A stretch of DNA of 64,000 bases from an uncultured Acidobacteriia bacterium (GCA_903851195.1 CAINNJ010000052.1:1-64000), one strand, 5' to 3'. Positions 35,957-46,320 are shown, numbered from the stretch's first letter. Numbers and translations are program-made. Notes: generated from the sequence alone by a model not told the origin.

Positions 35957-37054
35957 CTAGGCCGCCTTGCCCTCGGAGCCTTCCTGCTCCAGTTTCTCGG
36001 CCTGGTAATGCGAGGTCAGCGCGTCCACAATGGCATCGATGCGGCCTTCCATCACCAGATCAAGCTGGTGGAGGGTGAGGCCGATACGGTGGTCGGTCAG
36101 GCGGTTCTGCGGGAAGTTGTAGGTGCGGATCTTTTCGCTGCGATCGCCCGAGCCCACCATGCTGCGGCGTTCCGCGCCGATGGCCGCCTGCTGCTTCTCG
36201 AGTTCCAGTTCATACAGTCGGGAACGCATGACGCGGAGGGCTTTGGCGCGGTTTTTGATCTGCGATTTTTCGTCCTGGCAGGAAACGATGACACCGGTCG
36301 GCAGGTGCGTCATGCGGACGGCGGAGTACGTGGTGTTGACCGACTGGCCGCCGGGTCCGGAGGAGCAGAAGGTGTCGATCCGGAGGTCTTTTTCTTCGAT
36401 CCTGATTTCCACGTCGTCGGCTTCCGGCAGTACGGCGACCGTAATGGCCGAAGTATGGACGCGCCCCTGTTGCTCGGTCGCCGGCACGCGCTGCACGCGG
36501 TGCACGCCGCTTTCATACTTGAGACGGCTGTAAACGCGATTGCCGCTGATCAGCGCGATGACTTCTTTCAGACCGCCGACGGCCGATTCGCTGGACGACG
36601 TGATTTCCACCTTCCAGCGCTGGTTTTCCGCGTAGCGCGTGTACATGCGGAAGACTTCGTAAGCGAACAGCGTGGCTTCGTCGCCACCCGCGCCGGCGCG
36701 GATTTCGAGAACGACGTCTTTCTCGTCGTTCGGGTCTTTCGGAAGCAGAAGAACCTTCAGCTCTTCCTCGGTGCGGGCCAGTGCGGGCTCGACGCTTTCG
36801 ATCTCCATCTGCGCCATTTCGCGGAGATCGGGATCGGGGTCGGTCAGCATGCTTTTTGCCTGCTCGATCTGGCCGGCGTGCTGTTTGTATTCGCGGTACT
36901 TGCTGACGATATCGGAGAGGTCGCTCTGCGCCTTCGTCACTTTGCGGTACTGCTCACCATCGCTGATGATGGCCGGATCCGCCATCTGATCCGTGAGTTC
37001 CTGGAAATGCTTCTCGATCTGTTCGAGTTTCTGTCCGTATTGCGCGAGGCTCAT
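35957..37054 (-). CDS. prfA: Peptide chain release factor 1
   Basis: 365 residues from the ATG at 37054, which overlaps the upstream DUF1385 stop by 4 bases. It recognises UAA and UAG codons and triggers peptide release. The RF1-specific PAT tripeptide is in [17 protein letters not shown], and the catalytic [17 protein letters not shown] contains GGQ. This distinguishes it from RF2 (SPF). Its own stop codon is TAG, which only RF1 reads, followed by C; the next gene, prmC, is in the same frame with no spacer. This layout invites RF1 autoregulation by readthrough. Confidence 0.97.
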   Translation of the reverse strand: MSLAQYGQKLEQIEKHFQELTDQMADPAIISDGEQYRKVTKAQSDLSDIVSKYREYKQHAGQIEQAKSMLTDPDPDLREMAQMEIESVEPALARTEEELKVLLLPKDPNDEKDVVLEIRAGAGGDEATLFAYEVFRMYTRYAENQRWKVEITSSSESAVGGLKEVIALISGNRVYSRLKYESGVHRVQRVPATEQQGRVHTSAITVAVLPEADDVEIRIEEKDLRIDTFCSSGPGGQSVNTTYSAVRMTHLPTGVIVSCQDEKSQIKNRAKALRVMRSRLYELELEKQQAAIGAERRSMVGSGDRSEKIRTYNFPQNRLTDHRIGLTLHQLDLVMEGRIDAIVDALTSHYQAEKLEQEGSEGKAA

Positions 37055-38025
37055 GCGATCACCAGTTCCCCGCCCTGTTTGCTTTCGAGCGCCATGGCGC
37101 CTTTGAGGGCCTGAACGGCGATATCCACTTCTTCGTCGGAAGGCGGCTGGGTGGTAATGCGCTGCGTCCAGAGGCCGGGCGCGGTGAGCAGGTTCAGGAA
37201 AGAGCCCTGCCGTTTGGCGGCGAAGCGGATCAGTTCGTAACTCACGCCCGCGATCAGCGGCAGGAAGATAATGCGGATCGCGAGTTTGGCCGCGAAGGTC
37301 TGCACCGGAATGAACATGTAGAAGACCATGGAGATCAGCATGATCACGAACATGAAACTGGTGCCGCAGCGGGGGTGGAAGGTGACGAACTTCTGCGCGT
37401 TCGCGATGTTGACTTCCTGGCCGGATTCGAAATTGAACACCACCTTGTGTTCCGCGCCGTGATATTCGAAAACCCGCTTGATGTCCTTGGTGCGGGAAAG
37501 CAGCGTGAGGAAGCCGATAAACAGACTGAGGCGGATGATGCCATCCACGGCGTTGAAGAGAATCTGATTCTTGAGGACCGGCAGCGCGTTCGCCAGCATG
37601 TCGGTCAGCTTCAGGGGCACCAGTTTGTAGAGCACGATGAAGAAGAGGACGGAGAAGATCGCCTGGGCGACCATCATCCACTGCGAGACCGGTTTGGCTT
37701 CCGCTTCGGAACCATCGTCGAGCGCGGCATTGGCGGAGAACTGCAGCGCCTTCATGCCCAGCATCATCGACTGGCCGAGGACGCCCAGGCCCCGAATCAC
37801 GGGCCATTTGAAGTACGCGTGCTTCTCCGACGGCCGGGTGACGGGCATCTCTTCCATCACCACTTCGCCATCCGGCTTGCGAACCGCGACGCAGTAGCTG
37901 TGGGGAGCCCGCATCATGACGCCCTCCATGACAGCCTGGCCGCCGACGAGGGTCTCCTCGCCGCTTTCGAGGATGGGAAGCATCTGGACGTGCGCGAAAA
38001 GACGAAGAATCTTACTGACGTGCAA
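37051..38025 (-). CDS. DUF1385 (YqhQ-like) membrane protein
   Basis: 324 residues. The signature [28 protein letters not shown] near the N-terminus and [15 protein letters not shown] with [14 protein letters not shown] are characteristic of DUF1385. There are about four membrane segments ([59 protein letters not shown]). Function is unknown. In Firmicutes and other phyla it also lies beside prfA-prmC, so the link is conserved. The TTG at 38025 has GAGG 7 bases upstream; an ATG at 37983 would also give the conserved start. It is the first gene of the prfA-prmC-dinB-RND series. Confidence 0.92.
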   Translation of the reverse strand: MHVSKILRLFAHVQMLPILESGEETLVGGQAVMEGVMMRAPHSYCVAVRKPDGEVVMEEMPVTRPSEKHAYFKWPVIRGLGVLGQSMMLGMKALQFSANAALDDGSEAEAKPVSQWMMVAQAIFSVLFFIVLYKLVPLKLTDMLANALPVLKNQILFNAVDGIIRLSLFIGFLTLLSRTKDIKRVFEYHGAEHKVVFNFESGQEVNIANAQKFVTFHPRCGTSFMFVIMLISMVFYMFIPVQTFAAKLAIRIIFLPLIAGVSYELIRFAAKRQGSFLNLLTAPGLWTQRITTQPPSDEEVDIAVQALKGAMALESKQGGELVIA

Positions 38026-38044
38026 TCGGGAACCTCAGCCTTTC

Positions 38045-38050
38045 ATTATA
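38045..38050 (-). promoter_or_regulatory. -10-like TATAAT for the DUF1385-prfA operon
   Basis: A perfect TATAAT on the minus strand ends 19 bases before the TTG start at 38025, with GAGG between. No convincing -35 is seen. A TATACT box on the plus strand (38155-38160) ends 19 bases before the divergent esterase start, mirroring this arrangement. Confidence 0.4.
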
Positions 38051-38179
38051 CGTAGACGCGCGGTGTGGGCTTTTCGATGCAATCCGGACGGAGCGTTAAG
38101 CGACTCGCGGCGGACCGCGCCGTCCGAAAAGCAGGGATGGACCGATCCCTTCGATATACTCCATGAACGAGTATTCCGC

Positions 38180-39304
38180 ATGAAAAGTTCCCTGTTCGCA
38201 ACTGCTTCGCTGGCCCTGGGGCTGGCATTTTCCTCGTTTGCGCAGGCGCCGGCGCCTGACGGCACCGAGTCGCCGGAGGTGCATGCCGACCGGACTGTGA
38301 CGTTCCGGGTGCGCGCACCGAAGGCCGGGGAAGTCGCCCTGTACGGCGACTGGATGCCGGTGGGCAAACCCGTGCCGATGACAAAAGCTGCCGACGGTCT
38401 CTGGAGCATCACCACGGCGCCCCTGGAACCGAACGGACACCTCTACTGGTTCATTCTCGACGGCCTGGCGGTGGCGGACCCGATCAATCCGGTGATCAAG
38501 CAGCGGCAAAGGACGTCGGCCAGTCTGGTGGAAGTGCCGGCGGCGAGCCCGGCCGCGTGGGAACTGCGCGATGTGCCGCATGGAACGGTGCTCACGGAAT
38601 GGCAGAAATCCGCGGTTCTGGGGCGCACGGAGAGGATTGTCATCTATCTGCCGCCGGGGTACGAGAAGTCGTCGGCGAAGTTCCCGGTGCTCTACCTGGT
38701 GCATGGCAGCGGCGATGTGCCGGAATCCTGGACGGCGGCGGGACACGCGAATCTGATTCTGGACAATCTGATCGCGGATAAGAAAGCCACGCCGATGATC
38801 GTCGTGATGCCGGCGGGTCATGCCGTGCCGTTCAACGCGGGGCGCGGCGGTCCGGTGAACAACAACGAACTGTTTGAACAGTATCTGGTGAAGGAAGTGA
38901 TTCCCACCGTGGAAGGGAAGTACCGGATTGCCGCGGGATCCCGCAATCGGGCACTGGCGGGCCTTTCGATGGGCGGCGGACACACCATCTATACCGGCTT
39001 CAGCCATCCGGAACTGTTCAGCGCGCTGGGGATTTTCAGCCCGGGTCTGCCCCGCGATTTCGATACGAAGTTCAAAGCCGTGGTGGCGGATCCGAAGGCC
39101 TTTAACGCGAAGGTGGGCACGGTCTGGATCGCCTGCGGAGATACCGACACAACGGTGCAGTATCCGCGCATTAAGACCTGGGAGGAAGGGCTGGAGAAGA
39201 GCGGGATCCACGCTTCCTTCAAGACTTATTCCGGCGCGCACACCTGGCCGGTCTGGCGGATGAGTCTGGCGGACTTCGCGCCGCTTCTTTTTTTGAAGAA
39301 ATAG
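38180..39304 (+). CDS. Exported esterase with CBM48-like domain
   Basis: 374 residues from the ATG at 38180, which gives the signal peptide LFATASLALGLAFSSFA. Residues about 35-120 resemble a CBM48/isoamylase-N domain (VTFRVRAPKAGEVALYGDWM, LYWFILDGLAVADP). The rest is an esterase D-type alpha/beta hydrolase: FPVLYLVHGSGDVPESWT, the nucleophile elbow LAGLSMGGGHTIY, WIACGDTDTTVQ with an Asp, and SGAHTWPVWR with the His. This two-domain architecture is typical of feruloyl and acetyl-xylan esterases (carbohydrate esterase family 1). The gene end is tandemly duplicated. The PQQ dehydrogenase gene follows after 27 bases. Confidence 0.9.
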   Translation: MKSSLFATASLALGLAFSSFAQAPAPDGTESPEVHADRTVTFRVRAPKAGEVALYGDWMPVGKPVPMTKAADGLWSITTAPLEPNGHLYWFILDGLAVADPINPVIKQRQRTSASLVEVPAASPAAWELRDVPHGTVLTEWQKSAVLGRTERIVIYLPPGYEKSSAKFPVLYLVHGSGDVPESWTAAGHANLILDNLIADKKATPMIVVMPAGHAVPFNAGRGGPVNNNELFEQYLVKEVIPTVEGKYRIAAGSRNRALAGLSMGGGHTIYTGFSHPELFSALGIFSPGLPRDFDTKFKAVVADPKAFNAKVGTVWIACGDTDTTVQYPRIKTWEEGLEKSGIHASFKTYSGAHTWPVWRMSLADFAPLLFLKK

Positions 39305-39325
39305 CGAGTTGTGAAGAAATAACGA
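39294..39325. repeat. 18-bp-period tandem duplication at the esterase stop codon
   Basis: tgaagaaatagcga (39294-39307) and tgaagaaataacga (39312-39325) match at 13 of 14 positions. The first contains the last codons and TAG stop of the esterase; the second repeats them in the same frame with TAA. It lies in the spacer before the PQQ dehydrogenase. Confidence 0.7.
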
Positions 39326-39331
39326 AACGAC

Positions 39332-41749
39332 ATGAAGCTCTTACTGGCAGTTCTTTTCACGAGTGTGGTCTGTTTTGGCCAGAGCGACCGGGCCGAAGCG
39401 CAGAGAAACCCTTTCACCGGTAACGCACAGGCGATCGCGGCCGGGAAAACGCTTTATAACCAGGCTTGCGTGGCGTGCCACGGGGCAGACCTGCGCGGCG
39501 ATCGCGGTCCGTCGCTGGTAAGCGGAACGTTTTCGCGCGGCAGTGCCGATGGCGAGATCTTCATCAATATCCGCAGCGGCATCCGGGGCACACAGATGCC
39601 GGCGTTTTCCACGTTCACGACGGATCAGACGTGGCAGATTATTTCTTATATCCGGAGCCTGGGCGGAACGGCCGCGCCGGCGCCGGTTGGCAATGAGAAC
39701 GTGACGGGCGACGCAGTGGCGGGCAAAGCCGTGTTCGAAGGCAAGGGCGGCTGCCTGAGCTGTCATATGGTGGGCGGCGCGGGCGCTTCCGTGGGTCCGG
39801 ACCTCTCCGCCGCGGGACGCACGGGCGCCGCGCAGTTGCAGGCGAAGATCGCGAACCCGAACCAGCCGGCTGGCGGTGGCGGCGGGCGCGGACGCGGCCG
39901 GGGCGGCGCGGGACGGCCGACCACGGTGACGGCGAAGACGAAGGAAGGCCACGAGTATCGCGGCGTGCAGAAGGCGCAGGACGCGTTCTCCGTGCAAATG
40001 ATCGATACAACCGGCAAGTATCACTCGTTCGAGAAAAGCCAGTTGGCGGATCTGAAGGTGGAAGCGAAATCGCTGATGCCGGACGACTACGCGAAGCGGC
40101 TCACCGGCGCGGAGATGCAGAATGTGGTGGCGTATCTGAAATCGCTCGACGGATCGGATCCGGCGAAGCTGGCGGCGGGCGGCGGGCTCAGCTGGGAGCG
40201 CATTCGCGATGCGGCGAAAGAGCCGCAGAACTACCTGACGTACTGGGGCGACCTGGCCGGGCGGCACTACTCGGCGCTGAACCAGATCAACACCGGGAAC
40301 GTGAAAAACCTGCAGGCCAAGTGGGCCATGCAACTGCCCGGCGATGGCATCGTGGAATCGATTCCCACGGTGGTGGACGGCATCATGTACACCACCGGGC
40401 CGGTGGGAACCAGCGCGCAGGTGCTGGCGCTCGACGCACGCACGGGCCGGCAGTTGTGGCGTTATGACCGCAAGCAGAAGGTGGTCAACCAGTACGAGAT
40501 CAACCGCATCAATCGCGGCGTGACGGTCTTCGGTAACCGCCTGTTCTTCGGCACGCTGGACGCCGCACTGGTGGCGCTGGACGCGCGCACCGGGGCTTTC
40601 CTGTGGGAAGTGCAACTGGCGGATACGATGCTGGGCTACAGCATTACCTCGCCGCCGCTGGTGGTGAAGGACAAGATCATCACCGGCATTACGGGCGGAG
40701 AGTTCGGGATTCCGGCCTGGATCGACGCCTACGACCCCGCGACCGGCAAGCGGCTGTGGCGCTGGAATACGATTCCCAAGCCGGGCGAGCCGGGGCATGA
40801 GACCTGGGCGGGCGACAGTTGGGAGCACGGCGCTTCGCCGACCTGGCTGACGGGCAGTTACGATCCGGAACTGAATACGCTGTACTGGACCATCGGCAAC
40901 CCGGGTCCGGATATCAACGGCGATGTGCGCAAGGGCGACAACCTGTATAGCTGTTCGGTGGTCGCGCTCGATCCCGATACGGGCAAGCTGAAGTGGCATT
41001 ACCAGTTCACGCCGAACGATACGCACGACTGGGACGCGACGGAAGACGTGGTGCTGGTGGACCGCATGTGGCACGGGCAGAACCGCAAGCTGCTGATGCA
41101 GGCGAATCGCAACGGGATCTTCTACGTTCTGGACCGCGTAACGGGCAAGTTTCTGGCCGGTTCGCCGTTCGTTCGGGCCTCCTGGGTGAAGGGCTTCGAC
41201 GAGAACGGCAGGCCGATCACGACGGAGAACTGGCGCGCGAATCCGGAGGGGACCACCGTGTATCCTTCGCTGGGCGGCGGATCGAACTTCCAGGCGCCGT
41301 CGTACAGTCCGCAGACGGGCTGGATGTATTTCATGTATTACGACGGGCCGGGTCGGTATTCCATCGGACCCGCGCCGTACGAGCCGGGCAAGCAGTTTCA
41401 GGGACGCGGCACGGGGGGCGGTTTCGGTCCGCCGCCGGCTGACGGTCAGGCGCCGCCTTCCCAGGGCGTGATGGCGTTCGATCCCGAGACCGGCAAGCCG
41501 GTGTGGAAGTTCGAACTGACGCAGAACGGTCTGGCGCCGGGTCTGATGGCGACGGCCGGCGGCCTGGTGTTCGCGGCTTCGGCGGAGGGCAACTTCATGG
41601 CGCTCGACGCGAAGACCGGGAAGGCGCTGTGGCGCTTCGGAGCGGGCGGGACCATCCCTTCGTCGCCGATGAGCTACTCGGTGGATGGCAAGCAGTACGT
41701 GGCTATCTCGACGGCGAATGCGCTGTATGCGTTCGCATTGCCGGATTAG
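39332..41749 (+). CDS. Dicytochrome c-PQQ-dependent dehydrogenase fusion
   Basis: 805 residues with a signal peptide. Domain 1 (about 30-112) is a class I cytochrome c: CVACH at 46-50 with axial Met in GTQMPAF. Domain 2 (about 125-275) fits the Pirellula-type heme-binding family: CLSCH at 141-145, then a Gly/Arg-rich strand, YRGVQ, and SLMPDDYAKRLTGAEM. Domain 3 is an eight-bladed PQQ dehydrogenase propeller starting YWGDLAGRHYSALNQI. Ca-binding and catalytic residues seem kept: GGEFGIP (Glu), GNPGPD (Asn), THDWDA (Asp). It should oxidise an alcohol or sugar in the periplasm and pass electrons through its own hemes. The substrate is unknown. The next gene starts 6 bases later. Confidence 0.92.
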   Translation: MKLLLAVLFTSVVCFGQSDRAEAQRNPFTGNAQAIAAGKTLYNQACVACHGADLRGDRGPSLVSGTFSRGSADGEIFINIRSGIRGTQMPAFSTFTTDQTWQIISYIRSLGGTAAPAPVGNENVTGDAVAGKAVFEGKGGCLSCHMVGGAGASVGPDLSAAGRTGAAQLQAKIANPNQPAGGGGGRGRGRGGAGRPTTVTAKTKEGHEYRGVQKAQDAFSVQMIDTTGKYHSFEKSQLADLKVEAKSLMPDDYAKRLTGAEMQNVVAYLKSLDGSDPAKLAAGGGLSWERIRDAAKEPQNYLTYWGDLAGRHYSALNQINTGNVKNLQAKWAMQLPGDGIVESIPTVVDGIMYTTGPVGTSAQVLALDARTGRQLWRYDRKQKVVNQYEINRINRGVTVFGNRLFFGTLDAALVALDARTGAFLWEVQLADTMLGYSITSPPLVVKDKIITGITGGEFGIPAWIDAYDPATGKRLWRWNTIPKPGEPGHETWAGDSWEHGASPTWLTGSYDPELNTLYWTIGNPGPDINGDVRKGDNLYSCSVVALDPDTGKLKWHYQFTPNDTHDWDATEDVVLVDRMWHGQNRKLLMQANRNGIFYVLDRVTGKFLAGSPFVRASWVKGFDENGRPITTENWRANPEGTTVYPSLGGGSNFQAPSYSPQTGWMYFMYYDGPGRYSIGPAPYEPGKQFQGRGTGGGFGPPPADGQAPPSQGVMAFDPETGKPVWKFELTQNGLAPGLMATAGGLVFAASAEGNFMALDAKTGKALWRFGAGGTIPSSPMSYSVDGKQYVAISTANALYAFALPD

Positions 41750-41754
41750 TTGCC

Positions 41755-42846
41755 ATGCCCACTCGCCGCGAGATCCTCCGATCGTCCCTCGGCCTTGCGG
41801 CCTCGTTCGCGCTGCAATCGCCGTTGACCGCCGCGCCGCGGCAGTGGCGGCTCGGCATCAATACCTATTGCCTCCGGTTCTGGAACTGGAACGACCGGCA
41901 ACTGATCGATTACTGCACGAAAGAAAAGCTGGACGCGATCTTCCTGCAGGACTCGCTTGACGCCGGCGTGATGAAGCCGGCGCATTGGGCGGAAGTCCGG
42001 GCGTGGACGAAGGACGCCGGGCTGCATCTCGAAACCGGCGGCAGCGCCCTGCTGCCGAAGACGCCGGAGGGCGCTCCGCAATCCATCGCCACGCTGCGGC
42101 AGAATATCGAGCGCGCGAAGGGGATGGGCGCGACCATGCTGCGCGCGTTGCTGGCGAGCGACCGCTACAGCATGCCGGAAGGGCCGGTGGAGCAGCATGT
42201 CGAAACCGGGGTAAAAATTCTGCGCGCCGTGCGGCAGCAGGTGCTGGACGCCGGGCTGAAGATCGGCATCGAGAATCACAAAGATATTCAGGCGTGGCGA
42301 ACGCGGCAACTGATTGAAGCGGCGGGGACGGACTTCGTGGGGTCGTATCTCGACACCGGCAATCCGGTGTTCGTGGCGGAACACCCGCTCACCACCATTG
42401 AGGAACTGGGGCCGGTGGCTCTGAGCTTCCATCTGCGCGATTCGGTGGTGTACGAACTGCCCGAGGGAATCGCGGTGCAGTGGGTGCCTTTGGGCGAAGG
42501 AACCGTGGACTTCAAAGCGCTGGTGGCGCGGGCGGCGGAGATCATGGCGCCGCAGGTGCATATCTACTGCAAGCCGATCACGGCGCGTCCGCCGGTGGTG
42601 CTGCCGGTCTATTCGGACGAGTTCTGGACGAAGTGGTTTCCGGGCGCGCGATCCCGCGATCTGGCGCGCTTCGAGGCATTGGCGAAGCGCGGACGGCCGT
42701 GGAACAAACCGCACCTGATGGCCGATCTGCCGGAGGTGCGGGACAAATATATGGACGCGCTGAAGATCCAGCAGATGGCGCACATGGAACAGAGCCTGCA
42801 ATACTGCCGCAAGGAGCTGAATCTCGGCGTGCGCTGGCGGGCCTGA
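41755..42846 (+). CDS. Tat-exported sugar isomerase/epimerase-like TIM-barrel protein
   Basis: 363 residues from the ATG at 41755. A twin-arginine signal (TRREILRSSLGLAASFALQ) is followed by an AP-endonuclease-2/xylose-isomerase-like TIM barrel: RLGINTYCLRFW, LDAIFLQDSL, LKIGIENHKD with a metal-type Glu, VGSYLDTGNP with Asp, and LSFHLRDSV with His. This spacing matches the metal-dependent sugar phosphate isomerase/epimerase superfamily. Export by Tat is common for the acidobacterial members. It follows the PQQ dehydrogenase closely and may process the oxidised sugar, which is an inference only. Confidence 0.87.
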   Translation: MPTRREILRSSLGLAASFALQSPLTAAPRQWRLGINTYCLRFWNWNDRQLIDYCTKEKLDAIFLQDSLDAGVMKPAHWAEVRAWTKDAGLHLETGGSALLPKTPEGAPQSIATLRQNIERAKGMGATMLRALLASDRYSMPEGPVEQHVETGVKILRAVRQQVLDAGLKIGIENHKDIQAWRTRQLIEAAGTDFVGSYLDTGNPVFVAEHPLTTIEELGPVALSFHLRDSVVYELPEGIAVQWVPLGEGTVDFKALVARAAEIMAPQVHIYCKPITARPPVVLPVYSDEFWTKWFPGARSRDLARFEALAKRGRPWNKPHLMADLPEVRDKYMDALKIQQMAHMEQSLQYCRKELNLGVRWRA

Positions 42847-42855
42847 AGCCCTAAC

Positions 42856-43620
42856 CTAAAGCAACTGCATGCCGGAATCGACGTAGATCACGTTGCCGGT
42901 AATGCCGCGGCTCAGGTCGCTCGCGAGGAACGCGGCGGTGTCGCCGACTTCGCCGGCTTCGGTGACGTGGCGCAGGGGCGACATCTCTTTCGTCGCGTCG
43001 AGCATCACCGAGAGGTCTTTCACGGCCCGGGCGGACGCGGTCTTCACGGCGCCGGCGGAGATCGCGTTCACGCGGATTTTCCGCGGGCCGAGGTCATTGG
43101 CCAGATACCGCATGGACGCTTCGAGGGCCGCCTTCGCCACGCCCATCACGTTGTAGTTCGGGCGCACGCGCACGGCGCCGAGATACGTGAGGGTCGTGAT
43201 GGAGCCGCCGTTCGTCATCAGCGGCGCAATGGCGCGGGACATGGCGACCAGCGAGTAGGCGCTCACGTTCTGGGCCAGCAGGAAACCATCCCGCTGCGTT
43301 TCGACGAAGGGACGGCCCAGGTCTTCGCGGTTGGCGAAAGCCAGACTGTGCACCAGCGCGTCGATCGGCTTGCCCAACTCGCGCAGGCTGCCTTCGAGCG
43401 CGGCCACTTCTTCGTCCTTCGTGACGTCACAGGGCAGCATCTTCGCCACGGGCATGTTGCCCACGATGGATTCGATGGTGTCGCGCTGCTTTTCATTCAC
43501 GTACGTGAGCACCAGGGAAGCGCCTTCGCGCGCGAACGACTCCGCGATTCCGTAAGCGAGGCTCCACTTATTGGCGATACCGGAAATGACCGCCGTTTTT
43601 CCTTCGAGCAATGCTGGCAT
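42856..43620 (-). CDS. fabI: Enoyl-[acyl-carrier-protein] reductase (NADH)
   Basis: 254 residues, normal for FabI. The start GKTAVISGIANKWSLAYGIAESFAREG is diagnostic (the GIANxxSxAxGIA dinucleotide loop). The catalytic pair is in RVRPNYNVMGVAKAALE (Tyr-x6-Lys), typical of FabI, not of ordinary SDRs with Tyr-x3-Lys. It reduces the enoyl-ACP double bond in the last step of each fatty-acid elongation cycle. It follows an alpha/beta hydrolase by 11 bases, and thiC lies before that, so the three may share a transcript without a metabolic link. Confidence 0.96.
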   Translation of the reverse strand: MPALLEGKTAVISGIANKWSLAYGIAESFAREGASLVLTYVNEKQRDTIESIVGNMPVAKMLPCDVTKDEEVAALEGSLRELGKPIDALVHSLAFANREDLGRPFVETQRDGFLLAQNVSAYSLVAMSRAIAPLMTNGGSITTLTYLGAVRVRPNYNVMGVAKAALEASMRYLANDLGPRKIRVNAISAGAVKTASARAVKDLSVMLDATKEMSPLRHVTEAGEVGDTAAFLASDLSRGITGNVIYVDSGMQLL

Positions 43621-43631
43621 GAATTATCAGG

Positions 43632-44510
43632 TTACTTCAGCAGGTTATTCACACGCAGCCAGTTCACCATCAGGCCGGGCCATTGGGCGAGCGCGAAATC
43701 GTCCATGCCGAGGCCGACGCCGTGCGGGCCGCGCTGGAAGATGTGCATCTCGGCGACCACGCCGGCTTTACGCAGGGCGAGAAAGTAAGCAATGCTGTTT
43801 TCCGCGGGCACGCCGGTGTCGCCGTTGGTGTGGAAGATGAACGTGGGCGGGGTCTGCGCGGTGACGGCGTTCTCACCGGAAAGGCTCTTCGCCAGCGCGG
43901 GATCGGGATTGTCGCCGAGCAGGTTCTTCTTCGAGCCCTGGTGGGTCCATGGCTCCACGAGGGAGATGACGGGATAGCCGAGGATGGCGAAGTCGGGGCG
44001 GCTGCTCACGCGGTCGATGGCGTCGGGCGCGTCGGCTTTGCCGGCCTCGAAATGGGTGGAGGCGGTGGAGGCGAGGTGCCCGCCCGCCGAGAAGCCCATG
44101 ATGCCGATGCGGTCCGGCGCGATCCGCCACTCGGCGGCGTGCGAACGAACGGTGCGGAGGGCGCGCTGGGCGTCGCCGATTTCGATGGGGTGGTGATAGC
44201 GGGGTCCGAGGCGGTATTTCAGGACGAACGCGACGATTCCGAGCGAGTTCAGGTAGTTCGCCACCTGCCGGCCTTCATGGTTCATGGCGAGAGCGCCGTA
44301 GCCGCCACCGGGGCAGACGATCACGGCCGTCATGCCGGGGGTCGCGGCGCGCGGCAGGTACGCGGTGAGCGTGGGAATATCGCGGTCCTCGGTGCCCTGC
44401 GCGCCGGGAGCCTGCCCCTTCCAGAGGGGGAACGGCTCGGTATCTTTTAACGGCTGGGCGGACAGGACCGCGCAACTGAACAGGAGGGACACGACAAATC
44501 GCTTCATCAC
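43632..44510 (-). CDS. Exported alpha/beta hydrolase (BD-FAE/acetyl-esterase type)
   Basis: 292 residues with a signal peptide (FVVSLLFSCAVLSAQ). The oxyanion-hole region is VIVCPGGGYGALA, the nucleophile elbow IMGFSAGGHLAS, the acid in FIFHTNGDTGVP, and the His in RGPHGVGLG, so the triad is complete. This pattern fits the BD-FAE/acetylxylan-esterase-like family that removes acetyl or feruloyl groups from plant polysaccharides. It lies between thiC and fabI. Confidence 0.9.
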   Translation of the reverse strand: MMKRFVVSLLFSCAVLSAQPLKDTEPFPLWKGQAPGAQGTEDRDIPTLTAYLPRAATPGMTAVIVCPGGGYGALAMNHEGRQVANYLNSLGIVAFVLKYRLGPRYHHPIEIGDAQRALRTVRSHAAEWRIAPDRIGIMGFSAGGHLASTASTHFEAGKADAPDAIDRVSSRPDFAILGYPVISLVEPWTHQGSKKNLLGDNPDPALAKSLSGENAVTAQTPPTFIFHTNGDTGVPAENSIAYFLALRKAGVVAEMHIFQRGPHGVGLGMDDFALAQWPGLMVNWLRVNNLLK

Positions 44511-44538
44511 AGTGAAAGCGATGATATCAGGGCGAGCG

Positions 44539-45909
<1,371 letters not shown>

Positions 45910-46035
45910 CTAAAGTTAGTGTACTGTGCCGTCGCATGGCGTGTGCCGCCGCGAAACTTACGCCCGGCCGCCGGGGATCGTTCCACCGGACTGTAGTTTA
46001 CACAGGCGCGGGAGGGTTATCATGACTGGGCAGCC

Positions 46036-46320
46036 ATGCTTCGGTTCGAGTGGGACATCGTGAGAGCCCGGAACAGCCAGCGCAGGCACCGCATCGGTTT
46101 CGACGATGCGATGCACGTGTTCGGGGATCCGCGCGCGCTGTTCTCGCACAACGAGGAGAGCGGACACAGGCAGGCGATCGGCATGGCGGGCGGGATTGCC
46201 GTGGTGCTGGAGCACGCCGTGCGGGAAGACGGCGAGACGATTCAGTTGCTCGCCGCGCGGCGCGCCACGCGGGAAGAACGGGAGCGCTATGAGCAGATTG
46301 CTTCGCAGAACGCCGGCTGA
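46036..46320 (+). CDS. brnT: BrnT-family toxin (ribonuclease) of a type II system
   Basis: 94 residues. The family pattern is clear: FEWDIVRARNSQRRHRIGFDDAMHVFGDP at the start, AIGMAGGIAVVLEHAV in the middle and LLAARRATREERERYE at the end. BrnT proteins are small RelE-fold RNases that cleave mRNA and are neutralised by BrnA. The usual Lys-x2-Lys-H at the N-terminus appears as RNSQRRH. GGGAGGG precedes the ATG at 46036 by about 14 bases, and an out-of-frame ATG at 46022 lies between. The antitoxin gene overlaps its 3' end by 32 bases. Confidence 0.85.
   Translation: MLRFEWDIVRARNSQRRHRIGFDDAMHVFGDPRALFSHNEESGHRQAIGMAGGIAVVLEHAVREDGETIQLLAARRATREERERYEQIASQNAG

Noticed and set aside
39332-41749. 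Quinoprotein lacking its cofactor site
   Set aside because: Some acidobacterial relatives are thought to have lost PQQ ligands, but here the Glu, Asn and Asp positions (GGEFG, GNPGP, DWDA) look intact.
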